Source: Deuterostichococcus epilithicus (taxonomy: Eukaryota; Chlorophyta; Trebouxiophyceae; Prasiolales; Stichococcaceae). From it: a stretch of 64,000 nt of DNA. Below, piece after piece: positions 1 to 11,164 of the stretch. A program made the position numbers and the translations under genes. The notes below the pieces were generated by a model, which worked only from the letters and a program-made list of their open reading frames with translations, was not told where the DNA came from and did not search any database. The stretch's first letter is position 1. Every line of letters starts with the position of its first letter. The DNA lies in contig JAVTLE010000014.1 in the NCBI GenBank assembly GCA_033439295.1, positions 2,728,001 through 2,792,000 of the forward strand, given 5' to 3'.

Positions 1-184
1 AGCTTCTCCGTCGCCACCTCCCTCCGTGGTGTCTTTGCCGTGCGAGCCAGGGAAGCTTGCTGCGGGGGCCTGTAGACACCGCACCGAGGAGCGGGCAGGG
101 GGACCGGAGGACTGCCCCAGCCGGCATGTTGATCGCCACTTGAGGCTGCTCCCACGTGTCGAGTGGTTGAACTGCGTCGCACAG

Positions 185-786
185 GTGCGGCGGGTGCTTG
201 ACCAGATCCGGGGCCGGTCCTACGAGGAGGCGCTCATCCTGCTGGAGTACATGCCCTTCCGCGCCTGCGAGCCGGTGCTGGACACCCTGATCTCGGTACG
301 CCACCCCGTGCGTGTCAAGTGTTCTCTCGAGATTTCATGATCTAAGAACGGTCGTGCCCCGAATGTCGTTGTTTCACTGTACTGTGAGTCTTGTAGTCGC
401 GCAGGCTCCTGCTTCAACATGAAGGACCCGCATTGCTGGCATGCCAATTCTGTGTGCTGATGCGTGCGGCTGCAGGCAGCTGCAAACGCCAAGAACAACC
501 TGGGCATGCGGAAAGCCAAGCTCTTTGTTAGCGAGTGCACCGCGGACGCGGGGCCCGTCCTCAAGCGCATCAGGCCGCGCGCCAAGGGCAGGTGAGCTGG
601 TTGGTTTGCACGCAGTCGACACGAGCGCATATTGCATCCACTGCACATCCGCGACTGCACTCTGCCACTGACGTATTCGTCAGCACTCATCCAGTTTTCT
701 GATGGTCTCATGTTGTCCTATACAGGGGTAACAAGATCCTCAAGCCGACATTCCACCTGAACATCAAGGTCGCGGAGCGTGCATGA
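185..786 (+). CDS. RPL22: Plastid ribosomal protein L22 (uL22c), nuclear gene, 5' end not resolved
   Basis: Structural protein of the plastid large ribosomal subunit that binds 23S rRNA at the exit tunnel. Exons read as 185..295, 476..591 and 726..786. They join in frame to give a bacterial/plastid-type uL22 core: a [12 protein letters not shown] helix, [10 protein letters not shown], then [11 protein letters not shown], and a C-terminal [11 protein letters not shown] hairpin followed by a FHLNIKV strand. The [11 protein letters not shown] and RACEP signatures are those of chloroplast L22, not mitochondrial L22. The first exon starts after an AG at 183-184. The transit peptide and first core residues must lie upstream; bases 1 to about 50 read as a Ser/Arg/Val-rich stretch that could be part of the presequence, but no clean splice join is visible. 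In chlorophytes rpl22 is absent from plastid DNA, so a nuclear copy is expected. Confidence 0.85.
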
Positions 787-1537
787 GCACGTCATGCAAC
801 TGTGCTTTGGCGGGCTGGAGTCTACGCTGCGCAAACTGTGTCAGTGTCGCGCTGCGCCTTCTGCTTCGCACTGCCTGTTTCTGAACCCATCGTGCCAAAC
901 TGAAGTCGGTTTGCTTGGCACTCTAGGCAGCTGTGTGCTCATGTTGGTATGCTTGGCAGCCTCTCAGTTTCGTGGGCTCACCTCGCTAGCAAATCCGCTC
1001 GGCTCCGGATGCACGTCTCTTGCTCATATATACAGTCTGCACTATCTGCACTGTCCGCTTTGACTGATCGACAGGTACTCGTGCAGCAATGCCCATGTGC
1101 ATGACCTGCCAGTGGGGCAAACGTTATGGGTGCACCAACTGCTCCAAAGAGCTGACCAGCACTTGGGCACAGCACCTGAGGCACAGCAGCGGCATGCCAC
1201 CTAGGTGCAGGCTAGGTGCGACGTGGCTTGGCACCGGTTGGAAGGCGTCAGCGACAATGCAATCGCAAGTGCACAAGTGCGTGACGCGCTGACGCCCATT
1301 CATTCTTCCTTCACAGTCTTCACACTCGCTTGCTGTTCGTAGAGTCCTGTGGAACCCAGCAACTGGCCTTGCAGCAACTTCACAACGCCTCGAGGCCTCA
1401 ACGCGACTTGATAACGGCAGACCCTCTCGATTCCGACGCTGCCTTCATTCAGCGCACCTTGAGCCCGCCGGCCGGTCAGACGAGGCACGCGCGCGACAGA
1501 AGCGCACCTTGCGAGTGGATTCGCGGCACAGGACGGC
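787..1537. other. Intergenic, L22 3' flank and SR-gene 5' region
   Basis: No reading frame here joins to a recognisable protein. It should hold the L22 3' UTR and the promoter and 5' UTR of the SR protein gene. No clear TATA box or other motif was identified. Confidence 0.5.
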
Positions 1538-3449
1538 ATGTCCAAAATTTACGTGGGTGAGTCCTCGCTCGTGCCGCCTGCATGCTGCGCTATCGCCTTG
1601 AACACCCAGAGCTCACCATCGACGCGCTGGCTGCAGGCAACCTGCCCTCGGGCATCGCCGAGCGCGACCTGGAAGACGAGTTCATCCGCTTCGGGACGCT
1701 GCGTTCCGTCTGGATCGCGCGCAAGCCCCCTGGCTTTGGTGCGCACCGTCAACTTTCACCCCCGCGGACCGACCTCCACGCCTTCATCGGCACCTTCTGT
1801 TGCAACTTGCCACAGGGGGCGACATGATCACATCCGAGACCACGAGTTCTGCCGCCCTCGAGGAGCCAGGCTACAGTTTCGGCGTGCGGTTTCTGCCAGC
1901 GGCCTCTTCCGGAGCGCTTGACAGACAGCCGCCGTCGTGCCAAGCCAAGCTGCGAACGCAGCAAGGGGGCAGCACGCCGCGCCGTGATACCACACCTCCT
2001 GCAGCACTGCGTCTGCCGGCAGCTTGTCGCACCTCATCTCGCCTCTGCGCGCCTGCCTCTGCTCAGCACCATCCAGCATACATCGCAACTCTCCCGGCTC
2101 GCCCAGTCTCCGCTCATCTCAGCAGCACCCTTCGCTAGTTCGCGTAAGGCCCCCCACTCTGCGGTGGCTGTGGCTCGGTGTAATGACTGCAGCGCGTTTT
2201 GCGAGCAGCAGCAGCAGGAGCTTCAGTGACGAAAAATCAGCCAGCAGCTGTAGCGGCTGAAGCCGTGCAAACCCTTGCAGCACTGCTGACGAAATTTGTG
2301 TCCTGGCGCATGTGCGATGCTGCAGCCTTCATCGAGTTCGAGGTGCGTTCTTCGCACTCTTTGACCTTGACCTTCTGTTTGCCTAGCTGCGATCTGTGAT
2401 GCTACCCTGTCGTTGTTGGTGCTCAGTGAAACCTTGCCTGCTGCACAGGACCCGCGTGATGCGGAGGACGCTACCCGCAAGCTCGATGGATTCAAGGGCT
2501 GGGTGCGCATCCTTCTCGTCATGTTGCCTCACATCTATAAGGCTGTCTGCGGTGTGGGAGCATATCGAACTTTTTTATTCGGAGCTCCAGGTGGCTGTCA
2601 GTAGTAGTGCACATAAGCGGGTCTGCACGGCACTTGACGTGCAACTGAATCCTTGTGCTGTCGCCGTCCGCAGAGGGTAGAGATCTCGCGGGCTACTGGC
2701 CCCCGTCCCCGCCCACCCGGCGGTGCCGGCGGGTTCGGTGGCGGCGGTGGCGGCGGATACGGCGGCCCCCCTCCCCCCATGTCTGGTGGCAGGCGCAGGT
2801 ACAGACCTCTTGCCCGGCATGGCATCAGCATGCGGCAGGCTTTTGGAATCCAGGCTGCAATCCAGCAGGCCCCTGAGCCATCAGGCCCAGTCGCAACGTG
2901 GAGCGCATTGATGGTGCACCGGAACTGATGCGCTGGGTTGGTGGTCCTTGCAGTCCCAGCCCGTATGGCTACCGCAGGCGCAGGTGAGCGCCTTCCAACA
3001 TGTGCCTGTGCCGCGGCACTGGGCATGTGCAAGACAACACACATCAGTGCCTGCAGTCGGGTGCTGTATCTTGGCACGCGCACTCACCACCTTCTCTTTA
3101 TGCCTGCAGCCCCAGCCCGGTTCGGCGGCGACGCAGCCCGTCGTACGAGCGCCCACGCCGCAGCCCAAGCCCCGTCCGCCGTCGCCGCAGCCCCTCCTAT
3201 GACGGCCGCCGCAGCCTGTCCCCTGTTCGCCGCGACCGGTGAGCGCCGATAGCATCGTCGCGTGGCGCAGCGTTGTCTCTGCTATTCCATGCTGCAGGCT
3301 CGGCAGCAAAGCCGAGCACATGAGCTGTGCTGCTGATCAGCTCTGCTCTGCTAAGTCAATCAGCCAGTCACGCCGCTTCATCGCCGACTGCCGGTCTGGA
3401 CTGCAGGTCGCTGTCCAGGAGCCCGCTGCGCCGCGATGTTTCGCCATGA
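1538..3449 (+). CDS. Serine/arginine-rich splicing factor, one RRM, RSZ/SRSF3-7 type without zinc knuckle
   Basis: Nuclear pre-mRNA splicing factor. Eight exons: 1538..1556, 1637..1738, 2326..2342, 2449..2502, 2674..2798, 2954..2983, 3110..3238, 3407..3449; they sum to 173 codons (172 residues). Residues 1-70 form an RRM: MSKIYVGNLP is RNP2, PPGFAFIEFEDPRDA contains RNP1, and GWRVEISRA closes the fold as in plant RSZ22 and animal SRSF3/7. A Gly-rich linker (about 78-100) and an RS tail with repeated SPSPVRRRRSPSY units follow. Plant RSZ proteins carry a CCHC knuckle after the RRM; none is visible here. A stop could be read at 3240-3242, but a GTGAGC donor at 3239 joins to 3407 and continues the RS tail (RSLSRSPLRRD), so the longer form is preferred. 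Retaining that intron would end the protein 14 residues earlier. Confidence 0.88.
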
Positions 3450-3778
3450 GCACAGCAGCTCTCTCTGGGACGTGAACAAGATGACAGCAGCTGTCACGTG
3501 CTGCTACACCTCAACAGCTGCCTTGCTGCACGTGTTGCTGATAGGCAGCGCGCGGATATTCTGCATAACACTTTTCTAGGCAGGAGATCAATTTTAGATG
3601 GTAGCATTTGAAGCTAGGTAGCAATTTGCACCCTGGATCTTCTCAAATTTGACGCCTCGCTGGCTGCTCATGATCTGGCAGGAGGTGTTGTAACTTGTGC
3701 AGAGGATACTGAACACGGTCGCTATGATCATCTGGAGTCACAGTGCCCTTGAGCCATCTGTTGCGTACTTTTCATCTG
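3450..3778. other. Convergent 3' flanks of SR gene and NSE2
   Basis: Two gene ends face each other here. A TGTAA motif at 3689-3693, 240 bases after the SR stop, is a candidate polyadenylation signal. Nothing else was recognised. Confidence 0.5.
3689..3693 (+). terminator. TGTAA polyadenylation motif, SR gene
   Basis: Chlorophyte genes commonly use TGTAA as the poly(A) signal. This copy is 240 bases past the SR stop codon. Confidence 0.4.
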
Positions 3779-5706
3779 TCAATCGATATCCAGAATGTCT
3801 CCGGTGCCGCCAGCATCTGGGTTCTGCGACTGCATCTCTTCGCGGCGCTTGTTACGCCTTTGGGCTTTGATGACGTGATTTGCCTTCTTCAAAGTCCTGA
3901 GGCTGACGCGGTGGCTGGTGCCTGCAGCAATGCACAACCCCATCGCGCGTGAGCAGCAAGGCAGTGTTGTGTGACCGGCCGCACTGCGCACAGCAGGTGA
4001 CCCTTTGAACGAGCTATGACTGTGATGCCAGCGGTGAGGGGTCAACGCTGCAGCGAACGTCAAATCTGCTCTGCAGTTCCGAATGACGCCAGGGGCTGCC
4101 AGTACAGGGCTGGATGTGCTGGCGGCGCAGCGCACCATGGTGCGGACAAGCCACGGGGCCGCCGTGTCCTGTCCGCCGGATGTGCTCCTGGATGCCCGCC
4201 CGCTCGTAAACGAAGCCCATCTCATCCTCCACCGGGTCCGTGATTTCCAGGATCTGCACGGCGAAGCAGGCGCCGCCACATGAATGCCCGAGACTGAGGC
4301 TGAGGCCGAGGTGGTTCTTGAGGCCGTGCTCGGGTGCACCGCCCTGACCGAGTCTCGCCCAGGTGCGCCAGGTCGCGTCAGAGCGGTCGGCTGTGTGGCA
4401 CACCTCTGGATCTTTTGCTGATGTGAGCAATTTGGTGTGCCCAAGTGCGGCGCCGCCGTTGGGACCAAAGAGCCGGCTTGCGTGCATCTCCCAAACGAGC
4501 ATCGAGTGGCCCATGCCGCGGCTCCTAGTGGTTCTCGGCATCTCCTTCCAATCTCACCCCGACGCCGGTGATGGGGCAGGCGGCGTTGGGCGCGATGTCG
4601 CCGCTGCGCTGCTCGATCTGCAGCTCGTCGTCTGCCTCCGCCGCTTCCCGCCCTCCGCCGCCCGCTGCCGCCACCTTGGCGTCAAAAGTCTGAAGCTCCT
4701 CGTCCTCCTCCACATCGGGCCTGCAGGTGTGAGGCAGCGCTGCACGCTCGCACGGCAGTCAGAGACCTGCTGCAGGCTGGGGAACCACGTACTGAAGCGC
4801 GGCGATCCAGTCAGCGTTCGGCTGCCTGGCCCCACCAGTCCCCCAAAGCCCCTGTTGAAGCCCCGCATTCTGCTTGGCAACAGCACCAGCTGGCGATGCA
4901 GGATCAAGGCGAAACATGGCCCGGAGGCGCAATGTCTCAAATGCCCCTGCCATGCTCGTCCAAGAGCGCGGATGCATGAAAGAGACAGCAGGTGCATTGA
5001 AAGCTCGTGCCCGTCCCCGAGCGCCGCCTCCGACGCCGCGTCCAGAGCAGCCGCAAAGTCCGTGGGCTCCGCAGTCGGCTGCAGCTGCCGCCGCATCTCC
5101 GTCAGCGCCTGCACGTGCGCGTTGACCTCCGCGCGCACGCCCAACACCTGTTTCACCGTCTCCCTCAGCTGCGCCAGCTGCAGGGTTGTCGAGCACAGAA
5201 TTGTGAGAAGTGTGCATGCAGAGTGCATCATTCAGCAGATGGGCACGAAGAACAGGTGAGCGCATTTTGCTGCGACACTGTGCGCAGGGTGCTGGCAACG
5301 GATCGATAGGACGTCTGCAGGTGGGACATGGTCTCTGCTGAAGGTGGGATGGCAGCATTCTGTGCAGCCGCAGGTGGACTGCACCGCATGCAGTGAGCGG
5401 ACCTTGTCGTCGTGCTGGGGGCCAATAGCCTTCAAAGTCTCCGCCAGCGAGGTGGCTATTTCCGTGATGTTGCCGATCTTGTCCTGCTCGGACGCATTGC
5501 GAACACAGAGGTGTCAGGTGCATGGCGTCGGCACGCAAAAGCATCGGAGGGGCGTGCGGTCAATGGCGGCACGTCTTGATGGCACACGGAGACGGCCGAG
5601 ATGTCACCTTCTGGAAGAGGTCCTCATTGTCCGCGATGGTGCCGACATGCCTGCTCAGGATGCCAACGTCGTAGGCAACCGGCTGCTGCTGCGCTGACGT
5701 CGCCAT
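3779..5706 (-). CDS. NSE2: E3 SUMO ligase NSE2/MMS21, SP-RING subunit of the SMC5/6 complex
   Basis: SUMO ligase of the SMC5/6 genome-maintenance complex, acting in the nucleus. Six exons on the minus strand: 5608..5706, 5403..5483, 5011..5177, 4558..4720, 4136..4253, 3779..3921; 256 residues. The N-terminal half is helical (DNEDLFQK, DKIGNITEIATSLAETLK, LAQLRETVKQVLGV), as in the SMC5-binding part of the family. The C-terminal SP-RING is split over exons 4 to 6: CPITGVG, then ITDPVEDEMGFVYERAGI, then GPVACPHHG. These supply the CPI(T) start and the CPxxG/H end typical of Mms21. The tail is basic then acidic (KAQRRNKRREE to DILDID). The join between exons 3 and 4 uses a GC donor (5009-5010). 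The start at 5706 is the first Met that opens the helical N-terminus; another in-frame Met lies 15 codons upstream. Confidence 0.87.
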
Positions 5707-5989
5707 GCGCTTGAGAAGTAGAGCTGAGGTGCAGCAATACACGTTCCCCACCTGGTTTGGCTCGACCGCCGTCCGACAGGGCTCGCTAACTCAATGCTCA
5801 AGCTGAGAAGTACACATCCGCAATGGATGTTCAAATTTGAGTTGCTGGACCTCAGCGTCAGGGGGCACCGTTAAGCGCAGGAGGGAGTTTGCTAAGGCTT
5901 ACAGAGGTCAGAAAACGCCTGAAAATGCGTTCTCCTCGTCCACGCCGGTGAAACGAGACGGAGGATGTCGTGACCCGAACACTTCAGCA

Positions 5990-6050
5990 GGCGCAGCACG
6001 GAGGCCAGTGGCGAATTGGCGCAGCACGGAGGCCCAGTGGCGAAATTCTG
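5990..6050. repeat. Tandem duplication, about 27 bp x 2
   Basis: The unit GCGCAGCACGGAGGCC followed by AGTGGCGAA occurs twice in direct succession with small differences (an extra C and a changed spacer in the second copy). Confidence 0.7.
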
Positions 6051-6723
6051 GAGGTGCGTTTTCTGGGCATGGCTCCAAGTTTGCCCACACAGCAGTCAGA
6101 GAGTGATCTGCCATTTACACGACGGTCTCCTACATGATCGTGTTGCACGCTTCCTACATCACGCTTCCTGGAAGCGCCAAAATGAACCAACAAACTGAGG
6201 CTGTCATCCTGTACATTGCCGCACTGGCGTCTCCTATTCCGCAGTATGAACATACATAGGTACACAACTCCTGAAGTTTTGGCCGCCGCCTGGTCAGTCT
6301 CATACACAGTCGCACTCATAAGGTGCCTCGCCAGTTGGTACAAACGCTTGCACTTGCCTACAGTTACAACACCTCTACATGGGCACATGGCCGTGGCCGC
6401 GCGCCTCCAGGCTCTGGTCCCTTCCCTCAACCCAGCTCCCCATCACATGCCGGCGCCACTCGCAGCGTACACCTCGCCATGACGCTGGTTGGCAACCCCC
6501 GCACTCTCCCTCCACGGCTCGCCTCGGCCCACACGAGGCTAGAGCGGCGGTCCTGCTGCAGTTTGCTGTACCCAAACCCCATTTGCGCCGTGAAATGATG
6601 GCGATGGCGTTCCCGTGGCCTTCAGTGAGTGGCGATGTCGAGGTAGCGGGGGGAGACCGCCACGCTGAGTGCGTTGTCTGGCAGCGCCTCTGTGGCCACC
6701 AGCGTGCACGGCTCCAGGCTCCT

Positions 6724-6801
6724 GCATGCGTCAGCAGAAGTCCAAAATTCGCATGCGTCCGCAGAAGTCCAAAGTTCGCATGCGTCAGCAGGTATCCAAT
6801 G
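6724..6801. repeat. Tandem repeat, about 27 bp, two and a half copies
   Basis: The unit begins GCATGCGTCAGCAGAAGTCC and ends with AAAATTC; the second copy has CGCAG for CAGCAG and AAAGTTC, and the third is cut off after GTCAGCAG. On the plus strand one frame reads as repeated SPKFACV units, but no gene is supported here. Confidence 0.75.
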
Positions 6802-7309
6802 ATCAGCTCGCCATGGCACAGCCAATGGCGCTAATGTTGCCGATGCATACTCCGACTTCCTCAGCGTGCAGTGCACAGCGAATGACTGTGCAGATGGATG
6901 GCGAATGGCGAGCCATGCATTCAAGCAGTACTGAGACAGGCGAGACAGGCGCACCAGCAGATTGGTCCATACAGGTTGGCATAAGATGTTGTTGAGCGGC
7001 ATTGCGGCGACTCCCGGCTCGACGTCAGCATGCGCAGGCCCAGCACGCCGCTGCAAGGCAGAATATCGCAAGGTCGACGCTGTAAGGCACAGCCGACTTT
7101 GCAAATGGCCCTAATATCGACAGCCTCCTGCAGCGGCTACAGCGCCTTTACCATGCCAGGCCACGGCAGCCTCCCCATCTTGACAGCCCTCGACAGCCCA
7201 GGCCAGCTTGACAGATGAGCTGCCGGCTGGCAATACCGGGAACCAGGATCAGGATCACAGGGCAACGATGAAGGGTCCTTCCAGCCGGCCGAAGCAATGG
7301 CCCATCGTC

Positions 7310-9578
7310 TCACTTGAGCGCTGCAACGCACCAGGCGGTGAGTGCGTACGCAATACCGCGGCGCAAGCGCGGCATGTCTCGCACGGTGCGCTCCAGCTGG
7401 ATGCGCCGCGCCTCGCTGGCTGCCAACGCCGCGGCCAGCCGCGCGGCATGTGCGTTCCTGCCCAGTGCCGCCCTGCGTGCAACTCGGGACGAGCGTCGTC
7501 TCGAGAGCCTTCGGATAGCTATGCCGCAAGCACACGATGCTGCCGCTTGGCCTCTCCTCCTGCCTGAAAGTGGAGAAGCAGTCACTCAACACTCAGTGAT
7601 GCTCACACCATGCGAGGTGGCCGAGCGTTACAGACAGCAGTACAGCCCGAGCATTACTGCAAAGCCTCCGGCGGCCAGGAAGGGTCGAAGGGCGTGCACC
7701 AGGAATCAGCTCTGGTGTCAGCGGCCGCCTTGGTGGCGGCGTGCTCCGAGCCGCCGTCAAAGTGCGCGCGCAGCGCGCCGGAGGCGGGCTCCGTGTGCAC
7801 GTCGCCGCCCGCCCAGCCCGGCGCCGAGAAGCTGCCCAGCTGCGAGCCGGACAGCAGGCCGTCGACGGCGGCCAGGAATGCGCCGGCCTGGCGCTCGCAG
7901 CCCGCGGTGCCCGCCCGGTTGTCCAGCAGCACCGTGCGGCCAGACACCTGCTGCAGCACCGCCTGCGCGCGGACATCAACGAATTCAGAACACATGCACG
8001 TGCATGCCCGCACCTAGCCTTGAGGCTTTGATAGAACAGCCGAGCCTGGTGGACAACAGTCGCTGCAGACCGTTGCCTGCAAGCGTGCAGCCAGCGCGCT
8101 GTGCAGCTGCTCAGCACAGGCAGAGGGAGACACGCCACACCGCAAGGGCAGTCGTCAGCTAGGTAGATCATGGCAACATTTTGCTTTCAGGATGAGCACA
8201 CGACATGTGCCAGACGGCGCGCCTGCAGGTCCGGCGGCGCGTCTGAGAGGTAGTCGGACAGTGCCGTGCCGTCGGCGGCCAGCAGGTCGCCGCCAGTGAA
8301 CACCAGCATGGCACGCTTCAGCAGCCCGGCGCCAAAGTGTGCCACCAGGCTGCACGCCGCCGCATGGTCCGCAGAGCTGTAGGGCGTCGCCGTGCTGACC
8401 ACGACCGCGACCGCAAGCCGGCCGCCGCGCTGCGCCGCCGCCACCAGCGCCTTGACCACCTCCTGCCTCGCCTCCTCCGCCTGGCTGCCCGTCCCACCCA
8501 GGCCTGCGCGTACGTATCAGGGGATGCAACGAAGACCCAGCACGCCAGGCGGGCCTGCGTAATGTCGGTCGAGCAGCTGTCCACACACCGGCAGATGTGT
8601 GCCCACAGACACTGCTGCCAAGCAGAGCCCACCCGGTCCACCATGTGACTTGCAAATCGCTGGGGAGTGGAGGTCACCTGGGGTATCGACGACGATGACA
8701 GAGCGCTGCGCATCCTCGAGCACGGCCTCATCGCTCTGCTTCGTGACTGGTCCTGCCGCATGCCTCGCTGTGAAGGCTGGCCGGCCTGCAGCAGGTGGAG
8801 AATCTGGGCTGGCAAGAGTTGGTACTAAGGAAATATGCTTTGGATGCTGATGGAATGGGTGTCATGCTTGTGGAGACGCGGTCGAGGCAATCAGTGGCGC
8901 ACCCAGTATGGTGTTGCCGCTCGCCGACTTGCCGCTTCCGATAGGGCCGACCAGCACGATGGTCGTGGGGCCCTCGGCATCGCCGGCTGCTGTGCCCAGC
9001 GCCGCCTCGTTGCCGTCAACTAGGATGCCGGACTCGGCGCCAGCCTGTGGGAGCGCCGATGGCGGTACAACCTCTGAGCTGCGCGCCACTGCCTGAGCCG
9101 GGGCGTCGACGGATGTCAGATTGTCCCCTATTGCAGCCTCGCTGGGCTCCGGCACGGCTAGGCTCTCGTGCGAATGACGCTGCGGCGCTGACGCTGGCGA
9201 TGCTGACGCTGACCGTGCGGGCGCCTGGAGCGTGGGCAGCAGCACGTGCGAGCTGCTGCTGGCGTCGGATTTCTCCGATAGCAGCTCCCAGTCCTCCGCC
9301 AGCACCGCATCTGCGTGGCAGCAAGGCCACGCGTGGTGAGCTGAACGTGAGCTAGTTGTGTGTCGTTGTAGTCGAGCAATGCGAGAATTTAGTGAGAGAT
9401 TGTCGGATTCAAACATCAAGATTTAGCGCCAATTTACAGCTGTGCAGCGACATCAGCGTGTGCAGGGGGTTAGGATGGCTCGCGTTTGAACAGCGAATCG
9501 TCCCCATGCAGCGTCCGAGAAGACGAGGTGAGCGTTTGCATTGACGCGCTTACCGTGAGGGCTCGAGTGCGACATCAT
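7310..9578 (-). CDS. AIG1/GIMAP-type (IAN family) GTPase
   Basis: Septin-like AIG1-domain GTPase; plant relatives are IAN proteins linked to stress responses, usually at membranes. Six exons: 9554..9578, 8903..9310, 8678..8785, 8223..8503, 7700..7962, 7310..7472; 415 residues. After a Ser/Ala-rich N-terminus (about 120 residues) the G1 loop reads GPIGSGKSASGNTILG, followed by RPAFT, the G3 motif VVDTPG, and the AIG1 box with LVFTGGDLL in place of a NKxD motif, then a TVLLDNR strand. The last exon encodes a basic amphipathic helix (SEARRIQLERTVRDM) and a hydrophobic end, YALTAWCVAAL, that may hold it on a membrane. Exon 1 (MMSHSSPH) is placed by a GTAAGC donor that joins in frame to DAVLAEDWELL. 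Exon 4 ends at a GC donor (CAG|GCGCGC); the resulting PPDLQ-AVLQQVSG join matches the spacing of plant AIG1 proteins. Confidence 0.86.
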
Positions 9579-10285
9579 TGACGCCAGCACAAGCGATACC
9601 CGCAGGTTTGAAAGAGGCCTGCGCAGAGGAGCAGATTACCCTCGACAGCTAGTCGACGCCCACAACGTCACCGCAGACAGCCCATAGCACCGAAGCGTTT
9701 GCAGCAAATGACAATGTGCACACTACAAAAGTGCTTGGCAACGCTTTCAGCACACGGCAGGGGCGGGCAAGCGAGACGTGCCCCGACATTGCCTCGCCAG
9801 ACGGAGTGCTCGCCATTGCCAAAGAGCTCATGCAGCGGTGTACGCGCGCGTGCGCGGCCTCACCTGATTGGGGCGAACCTGTCTTCCAGGACCGATGGCA
9901 GCGCGGACGTGAAACCGAGCACGGTGGGCGGAGCCGCGCGCGCAAATATCCAGATACTTTCCCAATTCAGCTGGCCAAAGGCAGGTTGACATGACGAAAG
10001 GCAGATGGTATTTGATTCTGCCTTCAAGACCAGAGTGTTCAAGACTCATGCTGGCGCCATGTGCCTGTCGCAGTGTCGATCGCAGCAAGAGAGCCCAGGA
10101 CAGATTGCGTCGCTAAGTCAGATGCCATCGCCCTTACGCTGCAAGTCATCCAGTTCATCATGGCAGCAAAGTTGTGACAGCGCCCACACCGTCACGCACA
10201 TACACTCTTGACAGCCGAACACACCTCTCAGAAACCTGGCGATAGCTACATCGTTCAAACGCGACTTGCGTTACCGCCGTGCACC
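9579..10285. other. Intergenic, no supported gene
   Basis: The promoter of the AIG1-type gene and the 3' flank of the membrane-protein gene, both minus strand. Only overlapping short frames are present and none resembles a known protein. Confidence 0.45.
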
Positions 10286-11164
10286 TCAAGCCGGCAGTAC
10301 CTGGCGCCGCCCGGTTTTTCTCCACATCATCACCGGGAGAGACAAACACAGCAGTGCTACGATCAGCCACTCAAACGCTGTCACGCTTATACCAGGGCCG
10401 CTCTCTTCGTCGCACGGCACGTGGGTATCGAACCTCTGCCCCAACTGCTCCGCGGTCAACCACGAAGCGTCCAGAAGCACCTGCAAGTCACGCTGCGCCG
10501 TCAGACAGTAGCTTCCTTCAACTGTGTAACACATGTGCCAAGGCTTCAGATCTCTCCGGCAGTTCCTCACATGCTGACCACGACCCAGCCACAGATGGCA
10601 AAGGCGTCGAAATTTTCCTTCTGACTTGGCAGCCTCCGCATTGGCTCAATGTGCAGCAGGACATCATGCGGATGCAGTCAGATGCCGCTACCTCGTACAG
10701 GGGCGCGTTGTCGACCTTCCCCCGTATGCATGACACCTTTTGCCTGTAGCCGCTCTCTTCGCATGAGTCCAGGTCCGAGCTGCCGCCCCGCCTGCCATCT
10801 GGCGGCGGGCATGCCATGCAGGGGCCTGCACGGCACATTCGAGCCTCTGTCGCTCGGGGTGATGGCGGCGCATTTCAGTGGATCGGCATTGATGTGAACA
10901 GGGAGTAGCACAAAGCACTCCTGCTGAGGCGCCATGTTTCAAAAGCCGCATGCATGGCCGACCACCTGTAATGTTGCAGAAGGCTCCATCATCCGCTTCC
11001 AGCTTAGCATCCGTCTCGTTGAAAGCGCCAGTCGGTCGTCCTCCCGCGCTGGACCGGGTGGGCGAGAACGAACCTTTGCGTGAGCCGCGCTGGGCTATTA
11101 GTACGATGAGCAGCAGCAAAGACAAGCTCAATCCTGCGGCACCCAGCCAGCGTTTTGACGGCAT
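10286..11164 (-). CDS. Small membrane protein with N- and C-terminal hydrophobic anchors and a Cys-rich middle
   Basis: I do not recognise the family. Three exons: 10966..11164, 10692..10825, 10286..10480; 175 residues. A basic start (MPSKRW) leads into a hydrophobic segment, LSLSLLLLIVLIA (about residues 10-25), likely a signal anchor. The middle carries NETD and CNIT (possible N-glycosylation sites) and cysteines in GPCMACPPP, LDSCEE, VSCI and THVPC. A second hydrophobic segment, WLIVALLCLSLPVMMW (about 146-161), ends in a basic KTGRR tail. The three exons join in frame at GT-AG sites. The layout suggests a secretory-pathway protein with a disulfide-linked lumenal loop between two membrane spans. 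The acceptor of exon 3 (before GTGCTTC) fits phase but another AG twelve bases upstream is also possible. Confidence 0.6.

Larger units (their letters stand above)
5707..7309. other. 1.6-kb region without a supported gene
   Basis: It lies between the NSE2 start and the AIG1-type gene end, both on the minus strand. Open frames of 60 to 160 codons exist on both strands (for example 6622..7104 minus) but none shows family resemblance or forms a chain of spliceable exons. Two short tandem repeats occur (see the repeat entries). A small unrecognised gene cannot be excluded. Confidence 0.4.
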
